Source: JADLHS01 sp020848635 (GTDB taxonomy: Bacteria > Verrucomicrobiota > Verrucomicrobiia > Limisphaerales > JADLHS01). From it: a stretch of 64,000 bases of DNA. The notes under the pieces are model-generated. The model was not told where the DNA came from. It worked only from the letters and a program-made list of their open reading frames with translations, and ran no database searches. Positions 28,970 through 39,356 of this stretch are shown here, one piece after another; the first letter of the stretch is position 1, and the number at the start of each line of letters is the position of its first letter. The DNA lies in the NCBI GenBank assembly GCA_037044975.1, contig JBAOIL010000039.1:620001-684000 (forward strand). Direction: 5' to 3'. A program made the position numbers and the translations under genes.

Positions 28970-29611
28970 ATGCAGACGAACAAGTTCACGCTCGCGGCGG
29001 TGTTGGCGTTGCTGGTGCTGGCGGGTTTTCTCGTCTGGCGGCAAACCGCCAAACCAAAAATCAACCTGAAACCCAGCGCCGCGGTTGGAGAGGTAATCGC
29101 CGACGAGGCCACGCGCCTGCTGGGCGGCGCCGGCGAGATCGTCCTCATCGCCCGCGCTCCGGACCCGAACGAGCCGGACGCCAATGGCGAACGCATTGCC
29201 TCATTCCAGGCCGCAATGAAACTCCGAAAATCACCGCAATTGGAGGCGGTCGAATGGCTGCCACGCCCGCCGCGCGGCACAATGGACCTGGGCGACGTGG
29301 CCGAGGAGGTATTGGTCGCGTTCGCGGACAAGCATCCCAAAGCGAATGCGTTTGTAATCTTCGCCGGCATGCCCCCGCTTTCTGCGCGGGGAATCGAAAA
29401 ATTCACCGGGCGCTCCTTGAAACTGATGGCCGTCTGCGGTTACAACGCGAATCTGAAACGACTCCTCCAAGCCCGGGCCGTCAGCTTGGCGGTGGTCCCG
29501 CGCTTTGCTGACCTTCCGCCCGGAACCCCCGCGCCAAGAACCGCAACGGACTGGTTCCAACGCGAGTTCGAGTTGCTCACACCCGAAACGCTGGACCGGG
29601 CCCCATACTGA
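28970..29611 (+). CDS. Membrane-anchored periplasmic protein, unknown function
   Basis: A 213-residue protein with one N-terminal membrane segment (FTLAAVLALLVLAGFLVW) and a periplasmic domain. AAAG-type purine-rich sequence (aaggaac) sits about 11 bases before the ATG. The mature domain has GEIVLIARAPDP, a TMDLGDVAEEVLVAF segment, NAFVIFAGMPPLS and LKLMAVCGYNANLKRLLQA, a pattern of alternating strands and helices reminiscent of a periplasmic-binding or Rossmann-like lobe. I do not recognise the family. Its position 41 bases after the pseudopilin suggests co-transcription and perhaps a joint role in secretion or assembly. Confidence 0.6.
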   Translation: MQTNKFTLAAVLALLVLAGFLVWRQTAKPKINLKPSAAVGEVIADEATRLLGGAGEIVLIARAPDPNEPDANGERIASFQAAMKLRKSPQLEAVEWLPRPPRGTMDLGDVAEEVLVAFADKHPKANAFVIFAGMPPLSARGIEKFTGRSLKLMAVCGYNANLKRLLQARAVSLAVVPRFADLPPGTPAPRTATDWFQREFELLTPETLDRAPY

Positions 29612-29663
29612 TTTACTGCCGCACCTTCGTGGCGACATCCCACCCACGTTGCCCGCCGCTGCC

Positions 29664-30854
29664 TTACCGGACGGATGGCGTTGGAAGAGTGACATGCGGC
29701 GTGCTGACGGTCACGTCGCGCTGGTCGGTTACGGAGAGATAACAAACCAAAGGCCGCTCGACGGGAAGCCGGGCCGTGACCTTGCCATTGACCATCTCCG
29801 CCGGGATTGATTTCCAAAGCCGTTTCTGCCATTCGCCCGTGTCGCTCGTGTAGTTCAGTTCCGCTTTCGTCACCGGGACTTTGGCAACGAATGCGGTCGT
29901 CGCCACGCCATCCGTGATTTTCATCGACTTCAGTTTGGGCAGCGGTTCGCCGTGCTTGAGGACGCTGTCCACAAAGCAGTCCACTTCGGGGAAAGTCCAG
30001 ATGTGCCCGTGGGGCAGACGGACCTTCAGGGACAAGGTCATCGGCCCGTTCACCGCGAAATAGGATTTTTGGTAGCTGTCCAGCGGATACGCAAAATCGT
30101 TGGAGCCGTTGAGGAAAAGGATCGGGCAATTCACCCCGCTCAGATACTTCGACGGATCAAAGTAATCCACCCACCGTTGCCGCTGGCCTTCGCTCATCTT
30201 CGCAAAGCGATCCAGCCACACGCTGTTGGCATTTAGGAACCCGCAGCCATAAACCGGCACTGCCACTTTCAGCCGATCATCCAGCCCGGCAACGATGCAG
30301 GTGAGATAGCCGCCCCAACTGATGCCGGTGACGCCAATGCGATTACGATCCACCTCCGGTTGTGCTGCCAGCAAGGAATGTCCGCGCAGCACGGCGGCCA
30401 CCGCGTGGTACGTCCACATCTGGTTGGCCTCGGCCTCGGTGAAATCATGAAACTTGTTCAGATCGTCCTGCTCGGGCCCACCATCCGGCAGACGTCCATC
30501 CGGACCGTGGCCCGCCAGATCCATTGCCAACGCCACGTAACCGCGCTTCGCCCAATGCTCGGCCCACTCGCGGAACGCCTTGCCGCCACCGCCATGCACC
30601 AGCAGCATCGCCGGGAATGGACCGCTGCCGGTGGCCGGACGCGCGTAATAAGCAAAGACGCGGGTGGGCTTGCCTTGCAGAGGTTCGCCCTCGTAGTAAA
30701 CCTCCGACACCAGATTGGTGCTCGGACCAAAGGCCGCCCGGGGCACCGCACGCAACACCTTGAGATCCCACGGCCCGGCGAACCGCTGGGGCTTCGTCAC
30801 CGTACTGCAACTGACGAGGAAGATCAGGATCAGGACGGAAGTGAATCTTTTCAT
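29664..30854 (-). CDS. Alpha/beta-hydrolase lipoprotein (acetyl-xylan-esterase-like)
   Basis: From ATG 30854 the protein has 396 residues and a lipoprotein signal MKRFTSVLILIFLVSC. The alpha/beta-hydrolase core is clear: FPAMLLVHGGGGKAFREWAEHW (oxyanion region), VALAMDLAGHGPDG, RIGVTGISWGGYLTCIVAG with the nucleophile elbow GxSxGG, NCPILFLNGSNDFAYPLDS carrying the likely Asp, and LPHGHIW with the His. About 100 C-terminal residues form a beta-rich appendage. Members act as acetyl- or feruloyl-type esterases or dienelactone-hydrolase-like enzymes; the substrate here is unknown. It lies downstream of the LamG gene, separated by a strong terminator, so it likely has its own promoter in that 115-base gap. 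Confidence 0.82.
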   Translation of the reverse strand: MKRFTSVLILIFLVSCSTVTKPQRFAGPWDLKVLRAVPRAAFGPSTNLVSEVYYEGEPLQGKPTRVFAYYARPATGSGPFPAMLLVHGGGGKAFREWAEHWAKRGYVALAMDLAGHGPDGRLPDGGPEQDDLNKFHDFTEAEANQMWTYHAVAAVLRGHSLLAAQPEVDRNRIGVTGISWGGYLTCIVAGLDDRLKVAVPVYGCGFLNANSVWLDRFAKMSEGQRQRWVDYFDPSKYLSGVNCPILFLNGSNDFAYPLDSYQKSYFAVNGPMTLSLKVRLPHGHIWTFPEVDCFVDSVLKHGEPLPKLKSMKITDGVATTAFVAKVPVTKAELNYTSDTGEWQKRLWKSIPAEMVNGKVTARLPVERPLVCYLSVTDQRDVTVSTPHVTLPTPSVR

Positions 30855-30885
30855 ATGGTAGCCAACGTTCGGACCCGGTTTAAAG

Positions 30886-30923
30886 CACACAAAAGAGAGG
30901 CCGGGAAAAGCATTCCCGGCCTC
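30886..30923 (-). terminator. Rho-independent terminator of the LamG gene
   Basis: GAGGCCGGGAA (30897-30907) pairs perfectly with TTCCCGGCCTC (30913-30923) across five bases. Read on the minus strand, the stem is followed by TCTTTTGTGTG. It lies just after the stop of the minus-strand LamG gene. Confidence 0.82.
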
Positions 30924-30969
30924 CGTGATTCTTGTTCGGAAAGTGCGCCGCACCTTCCGTAGTCCCACC

Positions 30970-33710
30970 TTACAGCTTCCAGCGGTAGAACTTCGTCCCG
31001 CTGGCCGGAATGGTAAGCGGCGATACCGGGCTGCCACCCACATTGGTGTAGGGCCCCGTCACGACCGAAGCTTCCTGCAACGTGGTACCGGCCGGCCAGG
31101 CGATGGTAACGTTGCCACCCGTCCGACTGATCGTGATGGCGGCTGTCCCGGCTTTGCCCGCCAAGTAATGGGTCGCCACCTGGCTCGGCGTCAGCGCCGT
31201 GCTGTAAACCGCCGGCTCGTCAATCGTGCCGGCAAAGTTATTCGCCCAGCCCTGGCCGGTGCAACCAATCGCCCAGTCACCATTGCTGACCGGCACCGCA
31301 CCAACCGCAGCCGCGGCACTGGCAACCTGGACGCCGTTACGATAGAGGTTCCACTTGGCACATCATAAGTACCAACCAGATGAATCCAGTTGGCCCCGCC
31401 CAAGTCACCACCGGGGATGGCGAAGCTCGCGCTGTAGGTGTTGCTGCCAATCTCAAAATCGTTGGTGTAAGTAATGAGGGTGGCTCCAACCACATAGTTT
31501 GCTCCGGCGCCATCAAGCCCGAGGAATACCTCTGAACTGTTCGTTACCGCGCCGGCTGGTGGCGCGACCAGGTAGTCGGTTCGCGTCGGCGGGCCGTGCG
31601 AGATGATCCGCGCCGTGTCGCCTTGCAGGGCGTCGGGTTTGACCCAAGCCTCCAAAGTAATCTGGCCGGAGATGTTCAGGCCCGAGGGGTTGTTGAGATT
31701 AGCCCACTGCTTAAGGCCATCCAGCGGGACCGCCAGGTTGGAGGGCTCGAAACCGGCATAGGTTGGAGGTTGCGGTCCGGCGACGGTGTTTGTGGTGACC
31801 ACCTGGCTCGCATTGGCCAGATAGCCCACTGTGCCGCTATTGGTCGCCGGATAATAGGCTGGATCGTTGAAGCGCAGGTAAGTCTTCGGTCCCTGCCGTT
31901 GCGGCCCCGGAACGCCAGTCGGTCCCGGGAATGGCGCGGTCAGCACCAAGGTCTCGTAATTCGTGCCGTAGTTGGCGTTGGTGCCGGCTTGATAATGCGC
32001 CAGAATCTGCTCAGGAGTGAGCAAATAATTATTGTAGATCGCCAATTCGTCGATGTTGCCTTCGTATGGGTTGCTGCCCAGTCCCGATTTGGCATTGTAG
32101 GCTCCGATTCCTAAATCGGCCGGTTCCCCTCCGTCCTCGGGCGGGTTTATGTTCGCCGAATACAGAGCGGTTGTGTTGGAAGCTACCGCGACGCCATTAA
32201 CATAAGCGGTAAGCACGCCCTGCCACTGATCATTACCGTTTCCGCCCACATCGCCATTTTGAATTTCAGGCTGCCAAGTGACGACCAGATGCTGCCATTG
32301 GCCAATGACGTAGTCGGTAGCCGTGATGACGTCCTGGCCGCTACCGCCATTGCCAGTAAACATACGGAACACCCAACCATGACCTTCGTTGTTGATGCCG
32401 GGTACGTCGGCATAGGAAGCGTTGGGAAAGCGTTGAAAAATAACCCACCCGGTCCGGCTGTAACCGGATACGGCCATGCGGTTATTGACCGGACACTGAC
32501 CGCCCTGTTGGTCGCGCATGGGACGCAGCCAGGTCTCGAAAGTGAATGGCACGCCGGCGTTGGGATTGTTTTCGGCACTCCAGGGCAGCGTGGTGGTCGA
32601 GTTTCCATTGCGATTGTGATACGACGCGGAGCCATCGTCGGTTCGGCCCGCGAGCGCGCTGACGCCCGGGTGCACGACTTCCGCCGTGTGAGAGGCCAGG
32701 CCGGCGTTCCGCAGATCGCCCATATTGATGGCGGTGTCCGCGCTTGGGGCAATTTCATCCAGTCGCAAATAGACCGCCGGATTGTGCGATTGAATCAAGT
32801 TGGCGTAGGGAACAGTCCGCGAGGCATTGGTGCCGTTCTGGTAGTGATCCAGAATCTGGGCGGGGGTCAGTTTCGTGGAGTAGAAAGCAAACTCATCCGC
32901 GGCGCCAAACCAGGGGTTCAGCGAGCTGTTGGCGTTATTGTAATTGCCGATGGCCAGAGCGGGTTGTCCGTTCACGGCTTCCCCTGGATCGTGGTCGCCG
33001 GTGCAAGGCGCGTAACCGGGAGTCACGCCGTCGCCGCCGCCCGTCCAAATGTTCGTGTTCGCCGCCACGCCGTTGATGTAGATCGTCAACGTCGCATTGG
33101 TGACCTCCACCGGATCGTAAACGACGACCACATGCTGCCACTTGCCGACCTCGAACGGCACCAAGCTGGTAACATCCAAGCCACTGCTCCCGCCGCTACC
33201 GCGGAACATCCGGCAGTTCCAGCCGACTGGTTCACCTTCCGAATAGTCAGCATTCGGCTTGCGCTGGAAGAAGACCCAGCCTTGGCGATCCGCCCCTTGC
33301 GTATAACGGTTCGCCAGTGGCGACATCCCGCCGACGCTCTGGTCACTCGATGGATAGAGCCAGGCTTCCACGGTGAAGGGCTGGGTGTTCGGCGGGTTCA
33401 GCGCCGGGTTAAACGGAATCTCGGTTCGGGTGGTGGTGTCAAAAAAAACTGAACGATTCCCGTCGCCCACAATGGCGCCGGGAAACGGATGTACCACCCC
33501 GGACAAATCGTTCGTGGCATTTCCGGCGGCGCCCAAGCTCCCGCTGTTCTGATTGATGAGCGACCGGCTCGTGTCGTCGTTGAGCCGATAATAGGCCTTC
33601 GGTCCGTCGGCAAGGACGGTGGATTTATAGTCGGCGCGCGCCTGGGGAGTCATCAAGACGGGCAAGGCCAACAGGGTTAGCAGAGACGCATTTACGCTTC
33701 GGATTTTCAT
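30970..33710 (-). CDS. Secreted protein with three tandem LamG-type domains, one apparent deletion
   Basis: About 913 residues. Signal peptide LLTLLALPVLMTPQARA, then three concanavalin-like LamG modules. Each opens with an AYYRLND-type segment (KAYYRLNDD near residue 38, AVYLRLDE near 315, KTYLRFND near 610) and carries TVEAWLYP-, FTFETWLRP- or ITLEAWVKP-type strands, a WQHVVVVYDP-type strand and an INGVAANTN-type loop. The frame shifts near 31361: restoring one G gives GTYDGAKWNLYRNGVQVA, and the frame then ends at 30970 with an Ig-like tail LTIPASGTKFYRWKL. That tail resembles a common Verrucomicrobial C-terminal module. LamG domains bind glycans or act as adhesins. No catalytic domain is visible. 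A perfect 14-base palindrome lies 67 bases upstream of its start. Confidence 0.83.
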
Positions 33711-34056
33711 GTCGTTACTGGGTTATCTGGGTTGGTTAAATGATCACAGAATCCGTCAGCCGCTTGGATCGCAAAAGGTCCACATGTGGACATTGGCGGC
33801 CTGCTGATTTTCTGTGTTCAGCCGTGACTATGAACTTCCAATGGATTTGGTCAACCCTTTTCCCGAAAAAGCGCACCGAAATTAACCAAGCCAACTTGTC
33901 GTTTGCGAACCGGCAACCGTCCCCGCTAAAAAAACGTCGGCAGCCAAGCGCAGGCCAGTTTCCGAGCTGATACCGTTGAAGCCGGAGCGCGAAGGGATAT
34001 ACCAAGTCATCTTGCGCGCTGATTCCGTCAAATATCCCCGATCGCTGACGGTCGTA
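33711..34056. other. Intergenic region upstream of the LamG gene
   Basis: About 346 bases between the LamG gene and the end of the SGNH-hydrolase gene. No gene is supported. The region is visibly richer in A and T than its surroundings, as expected for a promoter, and holds the palindrome at 33778-33791. Confidence 0.5.
33778..33791. promoter_or_regulatory. Perfect palindrome, candidate operator
   Basis: GTCCACATGTGGAC is a perfect 14-base inverted repeat in the upstream region of the LamG gene, 67 bases before its ATG. Dimeric repressors commonly bind sites of this kind. No regulator gene lies next to it. Confidence 0.4.
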
Positions 34057-35196
34057 TCACCGACTGGACTTCAACGCGCGGCGCAGGACCGGTTCGATGG
34101 CATCGGCCATTCGCACGAAACCCAGATCGGTGGGGTGCGTGCCGTCCACCGTAGCTTCCCCGTCGGTGCCGATCAGTTTGGTGGCGGGCACATAGAAGAG
34201 CTTTCGCTGCCCGGCTTTCACCAGCCGCCGGTATATCTCCCGGAGTTGCGCGTTGTCGCCAGCGTATCGTTCGCGGCGGGACTCCACGAAATCGCCCTCG
34301 GCATACTCGACATGCTCCACGAGGACGATCGGCGTAGCCGGATGGGCGGCACGAAGAATCAGGACGAAGCGCTCCAAGCGTTCGGCCACCATTGCGGGGG
34401 TCATGTTCGGCAGCGGATCGAGGACATAAACCGCCGGGTCCAGTTCCGCGAAGAACCCGGCCATCTCGGGTTCGCTGAGTGCGTTTCCGGAGAAACCCAG
34501 ATTGAGGGTGGGCCGATCGAATCGCCGTCCCAGAATGGCCGGATACGCCATGCCGGGTCGCGCCGCGCAGCCGCCCTGCACAATTGAAGTCCCATAAAAC
34601 ACAATCGGCTTCATCCCTGGCGGTCGGGGCGGTGGCAGTTCCAAGGTTGCGCCGGTCGGGACACCGAGGCTCACCTCATCCACGCCATTGTAAAGCGGCA
34701 GGTAGAGCAGGTATTCGCGCTGCCCGGGTTTTAGCCCCTGCACCAGGACTTTTTCTTCCTTTTGCTTTTCCGGTCGGCCGTTGGCCAACCAGTGCCAACG
34801 CCCCTGCTCCTTCACATACAAATCCAATCCGCTCACGCCGGTGGCCGGCATGTGCGGCATGGCCAGATTGCCTCGCCGCAAGTTCCAGCGCGCGGCGATC
34901 GTCGTGGCATCCGTCATAAAGCGCACGCTCATCCCGGCGGAGTCATGGCTCAAATTCCAGACGTCGGAGCGCACGCGATTCTCGGCCCGGGCCGGCAACC
35001 GGTCGTAGAAATCCTTTGTGTCCATCCAGCCTTTGCCATCCACTTCCAATTGCCGTGCGTCGCTCCACGTCCAGTTCACGGCGCCAGCCGTGTGGGGCTG
35101 GGCCAAGCCCGCGGCTGGGGCAAGCAGAAGGGCGGCGGTCGTGGAAATCAAAAACCACCCGGCAATTCTAACTTCGTTGGCTTGGTTGCGTTGCAT
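34057..35196 (-). CDS. SGNH/GDSL-family esterase, exported
   Basis: About 379 residues from ATG 35196 (MQRNQANEVRIAGW), with a signal peptide FLISTTAALLLAPAAGLAQ. A beta-sandwich N-terminal domain (about residues 30-180, with a WTWSDARQLEV opening) precedes an SGNH hydrolase fold. Block I is IVFYGTSIVQGGCAARPG with the catalytic Ser, block II LNLGFSGNALSEP with Gly and Asn, and block V ATVDGTHPTDLGF with the Asp and His. Carbohydrate-esterase families with this fold remove acetyl or similar groups. It diverges from the PHP gene with a 133-base promoter interval. The in-frame open reading extends to 35532, but the upstream part has no signal peptide and low plausibility. Confidence 0.85.
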   Translation of the reverse strand: MQRNQANEVRIAGWFLISTTAALLLAPAAGLAQPHTAGAVNWTWSDARQLEVDGKGWMDTKDFYDRLPARAENRVRSDVWNLSHDSAGMSVRFMTDATTIAARWNLRRGNLAMPHMPATGVSGLDLYVKEQGRWHWLANGRPEKQKEEKVLVQGLKPGQREYLLYLPLYNGVDEVSLGVPTGATLELPPPRPPGMKPIVFYGTSIVQGGCAARPGMAYPAILGRRFDRPTLNLGFSGNALSEPEMAGFFAELDPAVYVLDPLPNMTPAMVAERLERFVLILRAAHPATPIVLVEHVEYAEGDFVESRRERYAGDNAQLREIYRRLVKAGQRKLFYVPATKLIGTDGEATVDGTHPTDLGFVRMADAIEPVLRRALKSSR

Positions 35197-35329
35197 GTTC
35201 GCGCAACTGTAATCACCCAAAGCCCGGCTCACAATTCGATTTCTCCCACCGCGCCGCCCGGCCCGCCCACCGCATCCGGCTTTCCCCCGATGCGTTGACT
35301 TTCCACCGCTCGTCACCAAGACTGAACGC

Positions 35330-36715
35330 GTGAAGCACAACAAAGCCCGGCTCCAATTGACACCGCCACTCCTAACGATTCTTGCCCTGATCTGTTGCGC
35401 TGGTCCATTACGATCCGCCGAGGGCAATGAACCACCGGCGCGGAAATACTCCAACATCGAACGGCTCGCCTTGCCCCGGCTCCAGGCAGTCCACGAGGAC
35501 GTGCTGAAGCTGCGGGCGCAGCGCAGCGTCATCCCGCCCCTTCCCGGCCTGAACGACTACCGTTGCATCCTCCACGCCCATGCTGAAGATTCCAGTCACA
35601 CCGGCGGCACCCTGCCCGAAATGCTCGCCGACGCGAAGCAGGCCGGGATCAGCGCCATCCTGCTCACCGATCACTTTCGGCCGCCGCGCGATTTCATTGA
35701 CGGCCGTTGGCGCGGCCTCAAGGACGGCGTGCTGTTCGTTCCCGGCTCCGAAATCCGCGGCTGCCTGCTGTATCCGGAAGCCTCGGTGCTCGACAAAATG
35801 GAGCAGCCGTTTCCGGAATTATTGAAAGCCGTGACCGCTGGCGAAGGGATGATGTTTCTCTCGCACGTCGAGGAACGCACGGATCATCCCATGGACGGGC
35901 TGACCGGGTTGGAAATTTACAATCGCCACTGGGATGCGAAGAAGGACATGGCATCCCTCATCGCGGTGGCCATGAAACTCACCGATCCGAAGCAACTCAC
36001 CGAACTTGAAGCAGCCGTGAAACTTTATCCCGATGAACTGCTGGCCTTCCAGTGCGACTATCCGCAGGTGTATGTGGACAAGTGGGACGACGGCACCAAG
36101 AAGTTCCGGCTTACGGGCGTTGCCGCCAACGACTGCCATCACAATCAGGTGTTTGTGGTGAAGATGGTGGATGCGGAGACGGTCCTGCTCGGCACGACCG
36201 TGGACAAGGATGACGGCATGCGCAAGATCACTGCCGGATCGCGACCGGGTATTCGAGAAATGACCAAGGGCCACCAACCCGGCGACATCCTCGCCAAGGT
36301 GGACATGGATCCGTATCAACGCTCGTTCTGGAACACCAGCACCCATGTCCTCGCACCGAAGCTCGACGAACCCACGCTGCGCAAGGCCCTGAAGGCCGGC
36401 CACGCCTATGTGGCGTTTGATTGGATGTGCGAAGCCACCGGGTTTCGGTTCGAGGCGATTGGCACCGAAAGCAAATCCGTTGGGATCATGGGCGACGAAG
36501 TCAAATACGCGGACGGACTCAAGCTCGCTGCCCAGTTCCCGATTGCCTGTCAGACCCGATTGCTCCGCAACGGTGTTCAAGTAGCGGAAGCAACCGGCAA
36601 GGATCGTGCGGAATTCCCCGTGAAAGAACCCGGCGTGTACCGCCTTGAGGCCTGGCTGACCGTGGACGGCGAACCGCGCGCGTGGATCTTCGCCAACCCG
36701 ATCTATGTTCGCTGA
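35330..36715 (+). CDS. Exported PHP-domain metal-dependent hydrolase
   Basis: A 461-residue protein starting at GTG 35330 (no ATG precedes the signal peptide LLTILALICCAGPLRSAE). PHP-domain metal-binding motifs are in order: CILHAHAEDSSHTGG (HxH, near residue 84), ISAILLTDHFRPP (Asp-His), LFVPGSEIRG (Glu), MMFLSHVEER (His), and LTGVAANDCHHNQVF (Asp, His). A C-terminal beta-rich domain of about 120 residues follows (LRNGVQVAEATGKDRAEF). Bacterial PHP proteins include phosphoesterases and histidinol phosphatases. The exported position suggests a phosphoesterase acting on an envelope or environmental substrate; the substrate is unknown. The next gene starts 45 bases later on the same strand. Confidence 0.8.
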   Translation: MKHNKARLQLTPPLLTILALICCAGPLRSAEGNEPPARKYSNIERLALPRLQAVHEDVLKLRAQRSVIPPLPGLNDYRCILHAHAEDSSHTGGTLPEMLADAKQAGISAILLTDHFRPPRDFIDGRWRGLKDGVLFVPGSEIRGCLLYPEASVLDKMEQPFPELLKAVTAGEGMMFLSHVEERTDHPMDGLTGLEIYNRHWDAKKDMASLIAVAMKLTDPKQLTELEAAVKLYPDELLAFQCDYPQVYVDKWDDGTKKFRLTGVAANDCHHNQVFVVKMVDAETVLLGTTVDKDDGMRKITAGSRPGIREMTKGHQPGDILAKVDMDPYQRSFWNTSTHVLAPKLDEPTLRKALKAGHAYVAFDWMCEATGFRFEAIGTESKSVGIMGDEVKYADGLKLAAQFPIACQTRLLRNGVQVAEATGKDRAEFPVKEPGVYRLEAWLTVDGEPRAWIFANPIYVR

Positions 36716-36760
36716 GTCCAGGTCAATCTCGAGATCCTGAGCCAAATTCTGGGAAAGCAA

Positions 36761-38780
36761 TTGAGTTTCGCCCTGCGAAATCCCAAAGACCTGCCCGGCA
36801 GCAATGACCGCGCAGCGGCGCGGAGCTATTCACTGTTCGTCGCCTTGAGCCTCGCTGTGACCAGCCTGCCCGGCTTCGCGCAAACCAATCTTGGACTCTG
36901 GCCACCGGTCCAGACGAAAGGTTCGACAATCCGGGTCTGGGGGAGAAGTTACGCGCTCGCCCCGACCGGGCCTGCCCCGGTCAATTGAGTCCCGAAACGA
37001 GCAACTCCTCGCCCGGCCAGTTACGTTCCGGGTCAACGGCTCGGATGCAAGCGACGTCCTCTGCCGCATCACCAGCACCAACCAGGAATCGGCTGCCTGG
37101 GAAGCCGGCGGCACGCTGGCCGGCATTCCATATCGCTGCCGCGGGACAGCCGAGTTTGACGGCATGATGCGATTTGACGTCGAGTGGACCGCCAGTTCGA
37201 ACGCGCCGCTGACTGAACTCCGACTGGACATTCCCCTGCGGCCAACTCAGGCCGGATTGCTTCATTTTTATCCGCCGCCCTACGACTTTCCGGCCATGAC
37301 GTGGCCAAAGCCCGAACGCCCCAACAGCCTCGCCCGCCCCACCTACTGGCGTTCGTGCTTCTCGCCGTTTGTCTGGCTTGGCAATGAAGAGCGCGGCCTC
37401 CAATGGTTCTGCGAATCGGACGAAAGTTGGCATCCGGCCGACCCGAACACCGCCTTGGAGATTGTCACCACCGATGAAGCGGTGGTGCTTCGGGTTCACC
37501 TCCTCGACCCGGGAACGAAGATTGATCGCCCCTTCCGTTTGACCTTCGGCCTCATGGCCGGCCCGGTGCGGCCGGCGCCGGCGACCTTCGAGCAGGGGCA
37601 CTTCGGCTATTGTCACTGGGCGAACTATGCGATGGGCGAAACGATTCGCGCGGGCTCCAGTCCCCAAGCTACGGAACTCGATTACCGCCGCGAGCTCGGG
37701 GCCCGCTTCGTGGGGATGCACGAGGATTGGACCGAGTTCGAGGGCATGTCGCGCGTCACTCAACCGGAAAAGCTCAAGCATCTTGTCGAACAGGTCCACG
37801 GCCGAAAGATGGGCCTGGTGCTCTACCACTCCATGCTCCTGCCCGACATCGCCCCCGAATACGCCGATCTGGCCACCGACTCACTGTGCGAACCGCAGAG
37901 CGCCTACTACATCCACGCGCGCGAACCCAAACAGCGCGATTATCCGATCTGTTTTCGCAGCCGCTATTCGGAAATGTTCACCGCCGGGATCGAACGGCTC
38001 TTCCAGGATTATGGCCTTGACGGCGTTTATCTGGACGGAGCGGCTTCGCCGATTCATTGCGCCAACGGAAAACACGGCTGCGGCTACAACGATACCGAAG
38101 GCCGGCGCCGACCGACCTTCACCATTTTTGCCGCCCGCGAACAAATGAAGCGACTCGCCCGGATCTGTCACGCCCAAGGCAAACCGACGTTGGTTGTGGC
38201 ACACATGTCCGGCATGATCACGCTGCCGACGCTTAGTTTTGCCGACCTCTTGCTGACCGGCGAGCAGTACTGGAAGGCGCCGGAGACCTTCCGCCCGCCG
38301 CTCGAATTCTTCCGGGTCGAGAGCATGGGCCACCCGCATGGCCTTCCAACCGACTTCATCGGCTACCCGCCGTTGAATGGCCCGTGGTCGCAAACCATGA
38401 CCGCCCTGCACAACGCCCCCAGCCCGTGGTGCCTTGGCGGGTGGGATATGCTGCAACTTTATCGTCAATTCGACGTGGCCAAAGCCCGCTGGTATCCGTA
38501 TTGGCAATCCGGCGGACTGGCCACCGCCGATAAACCCGAGGTTCGCATCTCTGGCTTTTGCCAGGCTGGGCGAAAGGCGCTGCTGGCCGTCGGCAACACC
38601 TCCACCGCCACCGTGCAAACGACCCTCTCCTTCAACGAAGCGGCCCTTGGCTTTCCAGCCAAGACCGCCCGCCTGCGCGATCCTTTGTCCGGAGCCGTTG
38701 TCAAGTCCACCGAGTCGGGTTGGAGTTTCCCCCTCGAACCCGAGACGACTCGGTGGTTGTGGATCGAAGCGTCCGAATGA
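36761..38780 (+). CDS. GH123-like exported glycoside hydrolase (DUF6067-type), one apparent insertion
   Basis: About 673 residues. The start is uncertain; TTG 36761 gives a signal peptide (LFVALSLAVTSLPGFAQ) and is provisional. The frame changes near 36980: dropping one base joins SYALAPTGPAPV to SIESRNEQLLARPVTF. A beta-sandwich N-terminal part is followed by a TIM-barrel-like catalytic part: RELGARFVGMHEDWTEFEGM, MGLVLYHSMLLPDIAPEYADL, GIERLFQDYGLDGVYLDGAA, TLVVAHMSGMITLPTL and LLLTGEQYWKAPETFRPPLE. The adjacent acidic residues recall GH123 and related substrate-assisted enzymes. A C-terminal sandwich (WSFPLEPETTRWLWIEASE) ends the protein. The substrate is unknown. The gene ends just before the integron scar. 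Confidence 0.7.
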
Positions 38781-38993
38781 ACCGCGGTCGGCGACTTTCG
38801 TGAAACCGATTTGCAATCGCAGACTCCCACACCACCAGGAAACCCAGCGATTTCTCCTGTCCGGATCCCAGACCCTGCGGCGCAGAATATGTGTGGCGCG
38901 GATTGAGAGCTTCCATCGTTTGCTGGCGGGGCGTCCAGATTTCCGGGATTCCGGAAAGCGTTGGCGACCAGCTTCGGACTGGAAGTTGCGCGG

Positions 38994-39284
38994 CTAAGCG
39001 GGAAACGTTCCCCACCCAACCGGCAGCAGAGCCTGCCTGCCAAGATCACGAGGATGCAACCAGTCCCCGGCGCGGGCCTTGTGGAATTGCAAGTAGCGCA
39101 CGACCCATTCCCAATAAGTCCCCTCGGTGCGTGGGGACAAATGCTTGAAGCAGGCCACCTCGTGGAACTGATCTTTGAGCCGCGCTTTGGAGTCAGGCTG
39201 CACGGTGCCCAACGGTATGGTCGCCGCCTTTGCGGAGACGGAGCGTGGAGTCATAAAGGCCGTAATTAAATGCTGGACAGCCAT
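38994..39284 (-). pseudogene. N-terminal fragment of an integron-type tyrosine recombinase
   Basis: A 96-residue open frame on the minus strand. Residues about 34-82 read RLKDQFHEVACFKHLSPRTE, then GTYWEWVVRYLQFHKARAG and DWLHPRDLG. This matches the N-terminal SAM-like core-binding domain of integron integrases (IntI), whose consensus contains a Y-S-x-R-T-E-x-x-Y-x-x-W-V motif followed by F and HP. The catalytic half with the R, H-x-x-R and Y residues is missing: only about 210 bases remain before the GH123-like gene, and no frame there resembles a recombinase. It is a truncated gene. It is oriented away from the two cassette-like ORFs, as intI is in complete integrons. Confidence 0.66.
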
Positions 39285-39356
39285 TTTGGTCGAGCCTACG
39301 GTCGCTTTATGAAAAGGGATAGGCTGCCCAACGCGCCGCCCATTTCAAGTTAGCCA
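39285..39356 (+). other. attI-like interval with a GTTAGCC core
   Basis: The 72 bases between the integrase fragment start and the first cassette-like ORF end in AAGTTAGCCAATG, with GTTAGCC at 39349-39355 matching the integron core site GTTRRRY directly before the ATG at 39357. This is where attI is expected. The only other feature is GGATAGGCTGC (39317-39327), repeated at 40284-40294 on the far side of the two ORFs. Confidence 0.45.
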
